From an uncultured Alphaproteobacteria bacterium (lineage in GTDB: Bacteria; Pseudomonadota; Alphaproteobacteria; Rs-D84): DNA of 33,104 bases. The stretch is taken from contig CALCEG010000099.1 in assembly GCA_937900435.1 (NCBI GenBank), positions 1-33,104 on the forward strand, in the 5' to 3' direction. Numbering within the stretch: position 1 is the first letter of the stretch; every line of letters begins with the position of its first letter. Below are positions 24,655 to 32,375 of the stretch, one piece after another. Below the pieces are notes generated by a model. The model saw only the letters and a program-made list of their open reading frames with translations, was not told the origin of the DNA and made no database searches. The position numbers and the translations under genes were made by a program.

Positions 24655-25341
24655 TCATTTTACAAGAATTCTTGATGAGTCGCGCATATCTATCTGTTGC
24701 AAGTCTTTATCAAGTATTTTGTAATTGTGATTCAGTGTAACAAGTGTATTTATTGCATCACTGGGATTTTCCGCAGGTAACAGAATCGTGATGCCAGAAA
24801 ATGTGCGTATGTTCCAACGGCGATTTTCAATCCATTCCAGATAATCAATATAACCGATTAGTTTGTGCGCCATTTTGGTTATTTCCGATATGTCCTTTGG
24901 TACAGGACCACGAAATACAATACTGCCAATGTCGCGTGTGTCGGTTGGTTGTTGTACGGTGTCGCCGTTTGCAGATAACGGGAAATATTGTTCGCCGTCT
25001 GTCCATAATGCGACCGCGTGATATGTTGATACTTTGATTGATATACCGCCGTTGGGTGTAAGTCTGATTGCGGATTCGCGAACCTGTGGTATAGATAAAA
25101 TTCGATTGTTTATTTCATTAAGGTTTACTGATTTTATCGCGGTTCCAGGTCTGATGGATATAGCGTCTGTTATGTTTTTTGATAGATTTGTATCCTTGGA
25201 ATCGTGGATGATTGTTGTTCTGTTTCGTATGTGGGATACAGGGCCATAACCGTTGTGCGATGTAATCGTGCGTACAGAAAAATATATCGCCAATATAATG
25301 GCAATTCCAAAACATAACCAAAAATAGAATGTCCGCTTCAT
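24655..25341 (-). CDS. ftsQ: Cell division protein FtsQ
   Basis: FtsQ is a bitopic inner-membrane protein linking FtsA/FtsK with FtsB-FtsL at the septum. The 228-residue product has a very short cytoplasmic tail, one TM helix (residues about 4-22) and a POTRA-like domain. In that domain AISIRPGTAIKSVNLNEINN leads to ILSIPQVRESAIRLTPNGG and AVALW, matching the FtsQ pattern (lPWV..A.V.R..P...A.W). It is short, and its N-terminal tail is reduced compared with typical proteobacterial FtsQ. The start at 25341 (MKRTFYF) is chosen because an extended -10 ends 7 bases upstream; an ATG at 25377 would lie within that promoter. It is co-transcribed with ftsA-rpe. Confidence 0.8.
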   Translation of the reverse strand: MKRTFYFWLCFGIAIILAIYFSVRTITSHNGYGPVSHIRNRTTIIHDSKDTNLSKNITDAISIRPGTAIKSVNLNEINNRILSIPQVRESAIRLTPNGGISIKVSTYHAVALWTDGEQYFPLSANGDTVQQPTDTRDIGSIVFRGPVPKDISEITKMAHKLIGYIDYLEWIENRRWNIRTFSGITILLPAENPSDAINTLVTLNHNYKILDKDLQQIDMRDSSRILVK

Positions 25342-25348
25342 AAGAATG

Positions 25349-25377
25349 ATTATATCATATTTTTTTGATATAGTCAT
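25349..25377 (-). promoter_or_regulatory. ftsQ promoter, leaderless
   Basis: On the - strand ATGACT (25377-25372), a 17-base spacer and an extended -10 TGATATAAT (25357-25349) end 7 bases before the ATG at 25341. The transcript should begin at or next to the start codon. Confidence 0.6.
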
Positions 25378-25391
25378 TTTTTTATTTGTTT

Positions 25392-25895
25392 TTATTTTTT
25401 GCCAAAGTGCTGTTTTAATATGTCGTATGCCGCAGATATGCGTGCAAATTCTGATGCAGCGTTTTCTTTGTCTGTTGCGGTGTCTGGGTGGTATTTCTTG
25501 GCCAATGTGCGATATTTAGTAGAAACTTCGCGCCAGGATGCGTATACGCCCAATCCAAATGTTTTTAATGCAGAACTTACGTTTGTAGGCAGTTTGCTTT
25601 TTGCTGGCATTTTATCGAATTTGCTGCGACCTGTAATGAAATCGTTTAAAAATTTTGTATAGTCTGTAGCGTTTGCGTTCCCAGCGTTTGAATCTTTTAG
25701 TGGTTCGCCAAATGTTTGACGTTCCCAGTCGGCCTCGATTTCTTCGGGGGACATATCGGCATAATAGTTCCAGTTTTTGTTGTATTCTGCGGCGTGTTCT
25801 TGGCAAAAAAACCAATAGTCTTTTAAATCACGCGATTTGGGGGCGCGGCAAGTGCCGGCCTTGGCACAACCAGGGTTGTCGCATTTTTTTATCAT
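25392..25895 (-). CDS. J-domain protein with N-terminal Cys cluster
   Basis: The 167-residue cytosolic protein ends in a J domain (residues about 112-165: YASWREVSTKYRTLAKKYHPDTA) with HPD at 136-138, the motif that stimulates DnaK's ATPase. The N-terminus has Cys5, Cys10, Cys16, Cys31 and His34, spaced like a small zinc-binding knuckle. The middle contains ADWERQTFG. This arrangement, Cys cluster then J domain, is typical of a short DnaJ-like protein of alphaproteobacteria. It lacks the G/F and CRR regions of true DnaJ. It starts 2 bases after xerD with AAAGGAAA inside the xerD end. The client is unknown. Confidence 0.8.
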   Translation of the reverse strand: MIKKCDNPGCAKAGTCRAPKSRDLKDYWFFCQEHAAEYNKNWNYYADMSPEEIEADWERQTFGEPLKDSNAGNANATDYTKFLNDFITGRSKFDKMPAKSKLPTNVSSALKTFGLGVYASWREVSTKYRTLAKKYHPDTATDKENAASEFARISAAYDILKQHFGKK

Positions 25896-25897
25896 TA

Positions 25898-26761
25898 TTA
25901 ATTTCCTTTGTTTTTTGCCAGTGGATGATGCAGGCTTATTGTTTCTTGTAATTTTTCAGGTAATACATGGGTGTAAATTTGTGTTGTTGAAATATCTTCG
26001 TGTCCCAGCATTGTTTGTATGGCGCGCAAATTAGCGCCGCCAGATAATAAATGTGATGCAAATGAATGACGTAATATATGTGGGCTGACGCGTGATGGGG
26101 AAATCCCAGATAATGCAGCACATTTTTTTAAAATCTTGAAAAAACCATCGCGTGTTATGTGGCCCGATTTGCTGTTTGTAGGAAAAACATATTTCGATTC
26201 GTTTGAATCATCACGGATCTTTAGCCATTTGTTCAATGCGTCAATCGCTGATTGGTGCATCGGTACAAGGCGTTCTTTGGCGCCTTTGCCATGAATTAAT
26301 AGTTTGTCGCCCAAAATAGCCGTCATTGGTAATTCACACAGTTCAGATACGCGCAGACCAGATGCGTATAATAACTCTATCATTGCGCGCAGACGCACAG
26401 ATGTTTTAATGTCGCCAGCACTGGATATCAATAATTCTATTTCTTCGATTGATAAAAATTTAGGCAGGGGACGCGATGGCTTTGGTGTATCTAGGTTTGT
26501 GGTTGGATTGCTGGATATAATTTTTTCAAGCATTAAAAATTTATAAAAACCACGCAGTGCGGACACCTTGCGTAAAATAGAAGATGGTTTGTCTGGTAAA
26601 GATGAAATGTATTCTTGGATATCGTTTGTGGTTGCGTTCATTAATCCACCAGTTATTGCGCTGTTGGCAAGGCGCAGGTCAGATTCATAACTGGATAATG
26701 TTTTTGAACTGCGACCTTTTTCGGCTGATAACGATTCCAGATAAATATCTATGTAATTCAT
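25898..26761 (-). CDS. xerD: Site-specific tyrosine recombinase XerD
   Basis: XerC/XerD resolve chromosome dimers at dif. The 287-residue protein has the N-terminal SAM-like core-binding domain followed by the catalytic domain. All catalytic residues are visible: Arg137 (YASGLRVSEL), Lys159 (GKGAKER), His228 and Arg231 (SPHILRHSFASHLLSGG), His254 (GHEDIST) and Tyr263 (QIYTHV). Its C-terminal LHHPLA matches XerD better than XerC. It is slightly shorter than the usual 298 residues. The chromosomal position beside lptG, not next to a prophage, supports a housekeeping role. Its ATG overlaps the stop of the small upstream gene (ATGA). Confidence 0.9.
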   Translation of the reverse strand: MNYIDIYLESLSAEKGRSSKTLSSYESDLRLANSAITGGLMNATTNDIQEYISSLPDKPSSILRKVSALRGFYKFLMLEKIISSNPTTNLDTPKPSRPLPKFLSIEEIELLISSAGDIKTSVRLRAMIELLYASGLRVSELCELPMTAILGDKLLIHGKGAKERLVPMHQSAIDALNKWLKIRDDSNESKYVFPTNSKSGHITRDGFFKILKKCAALSGISPSRVSPHILRHSFASHLLSGGANLRAIQTMLGHEDISTTQIYTHVLPEKLQETISLHHPLAKNKGN

Positions 26762-26892
26762 GGGTAAACCACTATTTCTGTTAGGTGTTGCGGGGTCGAA
26801 AATGATATAAACATCAAAACCAATAGCGTAATGACAATTAGCCAGATAATGATTTTCTTGAATTGTGCGCCGTTGCGTTTTTTTGATGGCAT
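26758..26892 (-). CDS. Small single-span membrane protein, 44 residues
   Basis: The frame runs from the ATG at 26892 to a TGA that overlaps the xerD start as ATGA. The product begins MPSKKRNGAQFKK, then has one strongly hydrophobic helix (IIIWLIVITLLVLMFISF) and a short tail ending VVYP. The basic N-terminus predicts N-in topology. The ribosome-binding site AAAAGGA is well placed. Overlap with xerD and a 33-base gap to lptG make it an operon member with coupled translation. I do not recognise the family; a role with LptG or in membrane targeting would be a guess. Confidence 0.6.
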   Translation of the reverse strand: MPSKKRNGAQFKKIIIWLIVITLLVLMFISFSTPQHLTEIVVYP

Positions 26893-26925
26893 CAGGTGTC
26901 CTTTTGGGTTCTTGGGTTTATTTGT

Positions 26926-27984
26926 CTATATCGTGTCAAAACTGGTAATGAATATGCCAGCACCAGCAATAATAATTAATGGTGGCGCGATTATCGAAAG
27001 TATCGGGGGCAGGGTTCCAGTTGTGCCCAAGGCATTAAATAAATTAATTAAAAAGTATACAGCAAAACATGTTATTATACCCAGACTAAATTTGATGCCG
27101 AAACTGTAATTGCGACGTTGTTTTGTCTGTGAAAATGCAATCCCCAATAATGCCATCGATATCATCGTAAGTGGTAAAAATAGCAATGTCCATAATTGTA
27201 CGCGGTGTGCGCGAACAGGAACACCAATCGTTTCCATGCGTTTTATAAAATTCGGTAATTGCCAGAATGAAATGTTGTCTGGTTGTAAATATCTGTCCAA
27301 GACGGTTTGTGGCGTTAATAATGTCGGGGTTTGCCAGTCTGATTGTTTTAGTATGCCGTTGTTTGACCATACTGTTGCCTGGGACGTGGAAAGACCGTTT
27401 TGTGATAATGTGATGTCATTTGCGTTTACGCGGGTAATAAGTTTAAAATCAGGTGTTTGAACGTATACAGTTGCGTTTTCAAATATTAAATCATCGCCAG
27501 ATTTACGCATGGATTTTGCGTTCATTGTTATGTATCCGTTTTCAGATGATTCGCGTAACCATATCTTGTTGTCGATTAACTGCAAATTTTCGGTTGCTAT
27601 ATTCTTGGAACTGACGTTGACGGAATAGGGATTAACAACAGTCGATGCAAATAAACCAATTAAGAATGCACCGATTAAAAATGGATGCGTTGATTGAAAT
27701 GGAGATAAGCCTGCGCTGGATATAATAATATTCTCGCTAGATTTTGTTAGGTTGTATGATGTTAACAGCGTTCCCATAAAAACAGCCATTGGTAAAAACA
27801 ACGGAACGTATTCCAGCAGGCGTACCCACGAATCAAATAAAGCACTGGCCGCAGTCGGGTTGGCAGGCAGTCTTTCAACAAAAGTAACTGCAAAAATAAT
27901 TCCGCAAATAACCAGCATAACTAAACCAACGCCAGAAAAAAATCGGCGTAATAAAAATTTAGTTAAGATATTTTTCATAAACAT
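26926..27984 (-). CDS. lptG: LPS export permease, LptG/LptF family
   Basis: LptF and LptG form the membrane part of the LptB2FG transporter that pulls LPS from the inner membrane into the Lpt bridge. The 352-residue protein has the YjgP/YjgQ layout: three N-terminal TM segments, a periplasmic beta-jellyroll domain (about residues 125-250, with NKIWLRESSENGYITMNAKS), then three C-terminal TM segments. The segment SSENIIISSAGLSPFQ matches the conserved sEl-lraaGis coupling-helix region. LptG is favoured over LptF but not proven; no second member lies in the window. ATGs at 27984 and 27978 are both possible; the promoter favours a leaderless start. Confidence 0.8.
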   Translation of the reverse strand: MFMKNILTKFLLRRFFSGVGLVMLVICGIIFAVTFVERLPANPTAASALFDSWVRLLEYVPLFLPMAVFMGTLLTSYNLTKSSENIIISSAGLSPFQSTHPFLIGAFLIGLFASTVVNPYSVNVSSKNIATENLQLIDNKIWLRESSENGYITMNAKSMRKSGDDLIFENATVYVQTPDFKLITRVNANDITLSQNGLSTSQATVWSNNGILKQSDWQTPTLLTPQTVLDRYLQPDNISFWQLPNFIKRMETIGVPVRAHRVQLWTLLFLPLTMISMALLGIAFSQTKQRRNYSFGIKFSLGIITCFAVYFLINLFNALGTTGTLPPILSIIAPPLIIIAGAGIFITSFDTI

Positions 27985-27994
27985 AATTATGTAT

Positions 27995-28023
27995 ACTATA
28001 CAGCCTTAATTTGATAATTGCAA
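27995..28023 (-). promoter_or_regulatory. lptG promoter, sharing its -35 with greA
   Basis: On the - strand TTGCAA (28023-28018), a 17-base spacer and TATAGT (28000-27995) end 10 bases before the ATG at 27984. The -35 is a palindrome and is used in the other direction by greA. Confidence 0.6.
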
Positions 28024-28045
28024 AATTAAAATGAATGCGTATAAT
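28018..28045 (+). promoter_or_regulatory. greA promoter, sharing its -35 with lptG
   Basis: TTGCAA (28018-28023), a 16-base spacer and TATAAT (28040-28045) predict a start near 28052, leaving a 20-base leader with AGGA before the ATG at 28072. Confidence 0.6.
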
Positions 28046-28071
28046 TCATTCGATTAAAAATAGGATTAAAA

Positions 28072-28542
28072 ATGGAAAAGAAACCAATATCAAGGGCTGG
28101 CTTTGATAGCCTGATAAAAGAATTAAAAGATTTAAAAGAAGTTCAAAGACCGGAAATCTTGAAAACAGTGCAGTGGGCGCGGTCGCTGGGGGATTTGTCT
28201 GAAAATGCGGATTATAGTGCAGCCAAAGAAAAACAGCGTCAAATTGATAACAGAATTCGTTTTATCGAAGATATTATTGAAAACGCGTCTGTGATTGATG
28301 TTGATTCGTTAAGTGGGGACAGGGTTGTCTTTGGTGCGCGTGTTTTGGTCGAAGATGAAGATGGTAATCAAATGCAATGCAGAATTTTGTCTGATATCGA
28401 ATCAGATGGCAAGACGATTATATCGTGCACATCGCCTGTTGGACGCGCAATGATTGGGCGGTGCGTTGGGGATACTTGTGTTGTAAAACTGCCGTCTGGG
28501 GAAAAAGAATACGAAATATTGGACGTCAGTTTTAAAAACTAG
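28072..28542 (+). CDS. greA: Transcription elongation factor GreA
   Basis: GreA enters the RNA polymerase secondary channel and stimulates cleavage of backtracked RNA. The 156-residue protein has normal length. The N-terminal coiled-coil carries LGDLSENADYSAAKEKQ, with the acidic tip residues Asp and Glu needed for cleavage. The C-terminal FKBP-like domain has SPVGRAMIGRCVGD. It is transcribed divergently from lptG, from a promoter with a shared -35, and is followed 22 bases later by mutL. Confidence 0.97.
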   Translation: MEKKPISRAGFDSLIKELKDLKEVQRPEILKTVQWARSLGDLSENADYSAAKEKQRQIDNRIRFIEDIIENASVIDVDSLSGDRVVFGARVLVEDEDGNQMQCRILSDIESDGKTIISCTSPVGRAMIGRCVGDTCVVKLPSGEKEYEILDVSFKN

Positions 28543-28564
28543 ATACAATATAGAAGGAAAGGAT

Positions 28565-30310
28565 ATGGCGGTTCGTGTTTTGCCCGATTTTTTGATTAAT
28601 CAAATTGCAGCTGGTGAAGTGGTTGAAAGACCTGCCAGTGTGGTCAAAGAATTAGTTGAAAACGCGTTAGATGCCGGCGCAGATAATATCGTTGTTGATG
28701 TCTTGGACGGTGGACGGACGTTAATAAGCGTGATTGATAATGGTGGGGGAATGTCGCGCGATGATTTGGCACGCGCAATTACCAGACACGCAACGTCTAA
28801 ATTACCCAGTGATGATTTGTTAAATATAAATTTTATGGGGTTTCGTGGCGAAGCTTTGCCGTCAATTGCGTCTGTGTCTGATATGGTAATTGACACATGT
28901 AATGGCGATGATGAAAATGGTTGGCAAATCGATTGCAATACGCATGAAATCCGCCCATCTGATTGGCAAACTGGAACGCGCATAAGGGTGAAAAATTTAT
29001 TTGCAAAAACACCAGCACGATTGAAATTCTTGCGTGGGGACAGGGCGGAAATGATGTCTGTGTTGGATGTGGTAAAACGTTTGGCAATGGCGCGTCCTGA
29101 TGTTGGTTTTGTTTTGAATAATAAATGGTTCTTTCAAAAAAACGAAAGTTTGTTAAATCGTGTCCAGGCTGTTATGGGGCAAGATGTCGCAGGGCGTATG
29201 TTGGATTTAGATGTTTCATCTGGGTCAACTGTTGGTATGCGTTTGTCGGGATTTGTGTCAGAACCAACGTTGCGGCGTGCGTCAAGTGTTGACCAGTATT
29301 TGTTCGTAAACGGACGGCCTGTTAAAGATAAAGTCTTGGTTGGTGCGTTGCGTGCGGCATATATGGATGTTATGCACGCGCGTGAGTTTCCGTTGTGTGC
29401 GTTGTATCTGGATTTACCAACAAATGCCGTTGATGTTAATGTGTCGCCCGCAAAAACAGAAGTGCATTTCTTAGAACCAACACATGTACGTTCTTTTATA
29501 ATAAAGTCTTTGCGTGATAGATTGGCGAAAACAATGGTTGCAACAGAAGAAAAAAAAGAATATGTTTCGCAACCCTTGGAGCTTAAACCAGCAAGTGCGC
29601 CACAAAGGTTCGATTTTAATATAAGGACTGATTCTTTTAAGGTTTGTGATAAAGAAATCGCACGCGAATTTGGTAATTTTCAAGATGTCAGACCCATAGT
29701 GCGCGAAACTGAAAATGTCGCACCAATGCAGGCACAAGTTTGTGAACCGCCATTGGGACGTGTCGTTGGGCAAATCGGAAATAAATATATTATTGCGTAT
29801 AAAGATAATAATATGATTGTTGTTGACCAGCACGCTGCGCACGAAAGAATAACATACGAAAAACTGCGTGGGCATAAAATAAAGACGCAACCACTGTTGT
29901 CGCCAATTGTCATTGATTTGCGCGAAGAAGATGTGGTGGCAATCACAACTGTTATTGATGAACTGAAACAATCTGGATTGGTTGTTGATGCGTTTGGTGA
30001 AGCTGCGGTCCCTATTTTTGAAAAGCCAGCCGATTGGGATTTGGATTGGGAACAGGTATTGCGCAGTATTGCGGACGAGGTGCGCGAAAATGGACATTCG
30101 TCCCAGTTGAATGAAAAGTTGCATCTGAAATTGGCAAATTGGGCGTGCCATCATTCTGTGCGGGCAGGTCAAAAGTTAGATATGTTGCAAATGGATACCT
30201 TGTTGCGTGATATCGAAAAAACAGAACGGGCAGGGCAATGTAATCATGGGCGACCTGTCTATAAGATTATTCCATTGTCAGAAATGGATTCTTGGTTTGA
30301 AAGAATATAA
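28565..30310 (+). CDS. mutL: DNA mismatch repair protein MutL
   Basis: MutL couples MutS mismatch recognition to downstream strand incision. The 581-residue product has the N-terminal GHKL ATPase with VVKELVENALDAGAD, DNGGGM and FRGEALPSIASVS, then a short linker and the C-terminal dimerisation domain. The endonuclease motif DQHAAHERITYE (DQHA-x2-E-x4-E, residues 421-432) and CNHGRP near the C-terminus are present, so it should nick DNA itself, as expected in a MutH-less lineage. The start has GAAGGAAAGGA upstream. It may be co-transcribed with greA. Confidence 0.97.
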   Translation: MAVRVLPDFLINQIAAGEVVERPASVVKELVENALDAGADNIVVDVLDGGRTLISVIDNGGGMSRDDLARAITRHATSKLPSDDLLNINFMGFRGEALPSIASVSDMVIDTCNGDDENGWQIDCNTHEIRPSDWQTGTRIRVKNLFAKTPARLKFLRGDRAEMMSVLDVVKRLAMARPDVGFVLNNKWFFQKNESLLNRVQAVMGQDVAGRMLDLDVSSGSTVGMRLSGFVSEPTLRRASSVDQYLFVNGRPVKDKVLVGALRAAYMDVMHAREFPLCALYLDLPTNAVDVNVSPAKTEVHFLEPTHVRSFIIKSLRDRLAKTMVATEEKKEYVSQPLELKPASAPQRFDFNIRTDSFKVCDKEIAREFGNFQDVRPIVRETENVAPMQAQVCEPPLGRVVGQIGNKYIIAYKDNNMIVVDQHAAHERITYEKLRGHKIKTQPLLSPIVIDLREEDVVAITTVIDELKQSGLVVDAFGEAAVPIFEKPADWDLDWEQVLRSIADEVRENGHSSQLNEKLHLKLANWACHHSVRAGQKLDMLQMDTLLRDIEKTERAGQCNHGRPVYKIIPLSEMDSWFERI

Positions 30311-30382
30311 AAAAGTTGTATTTTCTCTTTACAATACTAGGTTTTTTTACTACTGTCTAATTGTTAAATAAGGAGATTTTAT

Positions 30383-30646
30383 ATGGAACAAACAGCAGAA
30401 GTTGTAAATACAGTTGTTCAAACAGGGACAACAACGCAACCACAAAATGGTTTTTGGGGGATGGTTATATATTGTGCGGTCGTATTCGCGATAATTTATT
30501 TCTTGATGGTTCGGCCAAACAAAAAACGTATGGCAGAATATCAAAAAATGCTGGATTCATTACAGGTTGGAAATCGTGTGATGGCGGCTGGTATTTACGG
30601 CACAATTAAAAAAATCAATGAAAAATCAATAGCTAAAAGGTTTTAA
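30383..30646 (+). CDS. yajC: Sec translocon accessory protein YajC, cut off by the junction
   Basis: YajC is a small inner-membrane partner of SecDF. The 87-residue frame has the hydrophobic helix (GMVIYCAVVFAIIYFLMV) followed by RPNKKRMAEYQKMLDSLQVG and GTIKKINEKS, all matching YajC. The family's conserved C-terminal part then should continue with about 20-25 residues. Here it is replaced by AKRF and a stop codon formed by the foreign sequence before the next gene. The start has an AAGGAG site. secD, the usual next gene, is missing. The truncation is best explained by a chimeric join and not by evolution of the gene. Confidence 0.85.
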   Translation: MEQTAEVVNTVVQTGTTTQPQNGFWGMVIYCAVVFAIIYFLMVRPNKKRMAEYQKMLDSLQVGNRVMAAGIYGTIKKINEKSIAKRF

Positions 30647-30647
30647 A
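30621..30647. other. Junction between bacterial and archaeal-type DNA
   Basis: Left of about 30,630 the frame reads as YajC; right of it begins the upstream region of an archaeal-type gene with AAAAGG before its ATG at 30648. The join falls in an A-rich, low-complexity stretch (AAAAATCAATAG), where short overlaps are easy. No insertion sequence, tRNA or direct repeat marks it. Confidence 0.75.
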
Positions 30648-32366
30648 ATGTATAAGGATAATAGAATTTTAGTTGTAATTCCTGCTAGAGGCGGTTCCAA
30701 AGGCATTCCTCGAAAAAACATAAGATTGCTTGGAGGAAAGCCACTTATAGCACATACAATAGAAATGGGAAATGCATCAAAATATGTTGATGATGTTCTT
30801 GTAACAACAGATGACAATGAGATAAAGTTCATTGCAGAGAAATTCGGTGCAGAAACTGTTAAAAGAGATGGGAAACTTGCAGAAGACTCAATTCCACTTG
30901 ATCCAGTAATCTATGATGCAACAGTTCAAAAAGAGAAAAAAGCAAACGAAAAATATGATGTTGTAATTACAGTGCAACCCACTTCCCCACTTCTTAAAAC
31001 AAAAACCTTAGATTTAGCTATTGAAACATTATTAAATTCAAATGAAGACAACGAGTTCTATGATACAATTATCAGTGTTGTTGATGACAGACACTTGAGT
31101 TGGGGATACGATGAGGATAAGAAGAAGTATTTCCCATTATACAAGGAAAGGGTGAACAGGCAATACCTGCCAAAAGCATTTAAGGAAACCGGAAGCATTT
31201 TTGCAACAAAACGAGAATTTGTAACTGAAAACAGCCGTCTTGGAGATAATATTGGGTTAATTGAAATCTCAAAGCAAGAAAGCATTGACATTGACAATTA
31301 TGAAGACTGGTGGGTAGCTGAAAGAATCCTGAAGAAGAAGAAAATTTTGATAAAAGCTGATGCCTCCCATGAAATCGGAACCGGTCATATTTACAGGGCT
31401 TTATCAATAGCTTCCAAATTAGTCAATCATGAGGTTGTGTTTTTGCTTGATGAAGCACAGCCATTAGGAATTGAAATCGTCAAAAACAACAACTATCCTT
31501 ACATTACTCACAATAGCAATAAAGGCAAAGGAAAAGAGGCTGACGATGAGGCAAAAGAGGAATTGATTGAAAAGATAGTTGAATACGATCCGGATATTGT
31601 AATCAATGACATCCTCAATACAAATTCCAAGTATACAAAATCCCTTAGGGACAAAGGATTCTTCATAGTTAATTTTGAGGATGTTGGAGGGGGAGTGAAA
31701 TATGCACATATGGTCTTTGATGCATTATACGAGCATAAAATACCTCTTAAAAACCTTTATTCTGGACATAAATATTACATACTCAAAGATGAGTTTTACT
31801 ATCAATCATTTAAGGAAATCCAAGAAGATGTAGAAAAAGTTCTTCTCACATTTGGAGGAACAGACCCAAACAACTTAACTGAAAAGGTTCTTGAAGCGAT
31901 CTTGGAAAGCGATTATGAAAACAAGATTGAAATCATTTTAGGACTTGGTTATGGAAACAAAAAGGAAATCCAAGAAAAATACAAGGATAATGAAAGAATA
32001 GAAATCTATGAAAACGTTAAGAACATGAGTGAGCATATGCACGATGCTGACTTGATATTCACTTCTGCAGGAAGAACCATGTATGAAATAGCTTCACTTG
32101 GAGTTCCTTGCATCTGCCTTTGCCAAAATGAAAGGGAATTAAGCCACATATTTGGAAATGTGGAAAATGGATTCATTAATTTAGGTTTAGGCAGTGAAGT
32201 CTCTAAAGAGGAAATAAAGGAAAGATTTGAAAGCACAATAAATGACTATCAATTAAGACAGGAAATGAATAAGAGAATGAGTGAAATTGACTTGAAACAT
32301 GGTTTTGATAACATTAAAAGGCTAATCAAGAAATCATACAAAGAATGGAAAGAGGAAATGAAATAA
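30648..32366 (+). CDS. CMP-nonulosonate cytidylyltransferase fused to a PseG-type UDP-sugar hydrolase
   Basis: Residues 1-226 are a NeuA/PseF-type CMP-sialic-acid-family synthetase: IPARGGSKGIPRKN (11-24), VQPTSPLL (about 109-116) and the metal-site Asp residues near SIDIDNYEDW. Residues 232-572 are a GT-B-like domain of the PseG/SpsG family: GTGHIYRALSIA (244-255), LLTFGGTDPNN, and TSAGRTMYEIASLGVPCI. PseG removes UDP from the pseudaminic acid precursor, so the fusion joins two steps of a nonulosonate pathway. Arg codons are almost all AGA/AGG and Leu is often CTT/CTC, unlike the bacterial genes to the left; this fits a Methanobrevibacter-like archaeon. Pseudaminic acid as the product is inferred. 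Confidence 0.85.
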   Translation: MYKDNRILVVIPARGGSKGIPRKNIRLLGGKPLIAHTIEMGNASKYVDDVLVTTDDNEIKFIAEKFGAETVKRDGKLAEDSIPLDPVIYDATVQKEKKANEKYDVVITVQPTSPLLKTKTLDLAIETLLNSNEDNEFYDTIISVVDDRHLSWGYDEDKKKYFPLYKERVNRQYLPKAFKETGSIFATKREFVTENSRLGDNIGLIEISKQESIDIDNYEDWWVAERILKKKKILIKADASHEIGTGHIYRALSIASKLVNHEVVFLLDEAQPLGIEIVKNNNYPYITHNSNKGKGKEADDEAKEELIEKIVEYDPDIVINDILNTNSKYTKSLRDKGFFIVNFEDVGGGVKYAHMVFDALYEHKIPLKNLYSGHKYYILKDEFYYQSFKEIQEDVEKVLLTFGGTDPNNLTEKVLEAILESDYENKIEIILGLGYGNKKEIQEKYKDNERIEIYENVKNMSEHMHDADLIFTSAGRTMYEIASLGVPCICLCQNERELSHIFGNVENGFINLGLGSEVSKEEIKERFESTINDYQLRQEMNKRMSEIDLKHGFDNIKRLIKKSYKEWKEEMK

Positions 32367-32375
32367 GGTGAAAAT

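Noticed and set aside
29471..30172. 233-codon - strand open frame inside mutL
   Set aside because: It is antisense to the conserved MutL C-terminal domain; its Phe/Cys/Asn-rich composition is that of a reverse-frame artefact.
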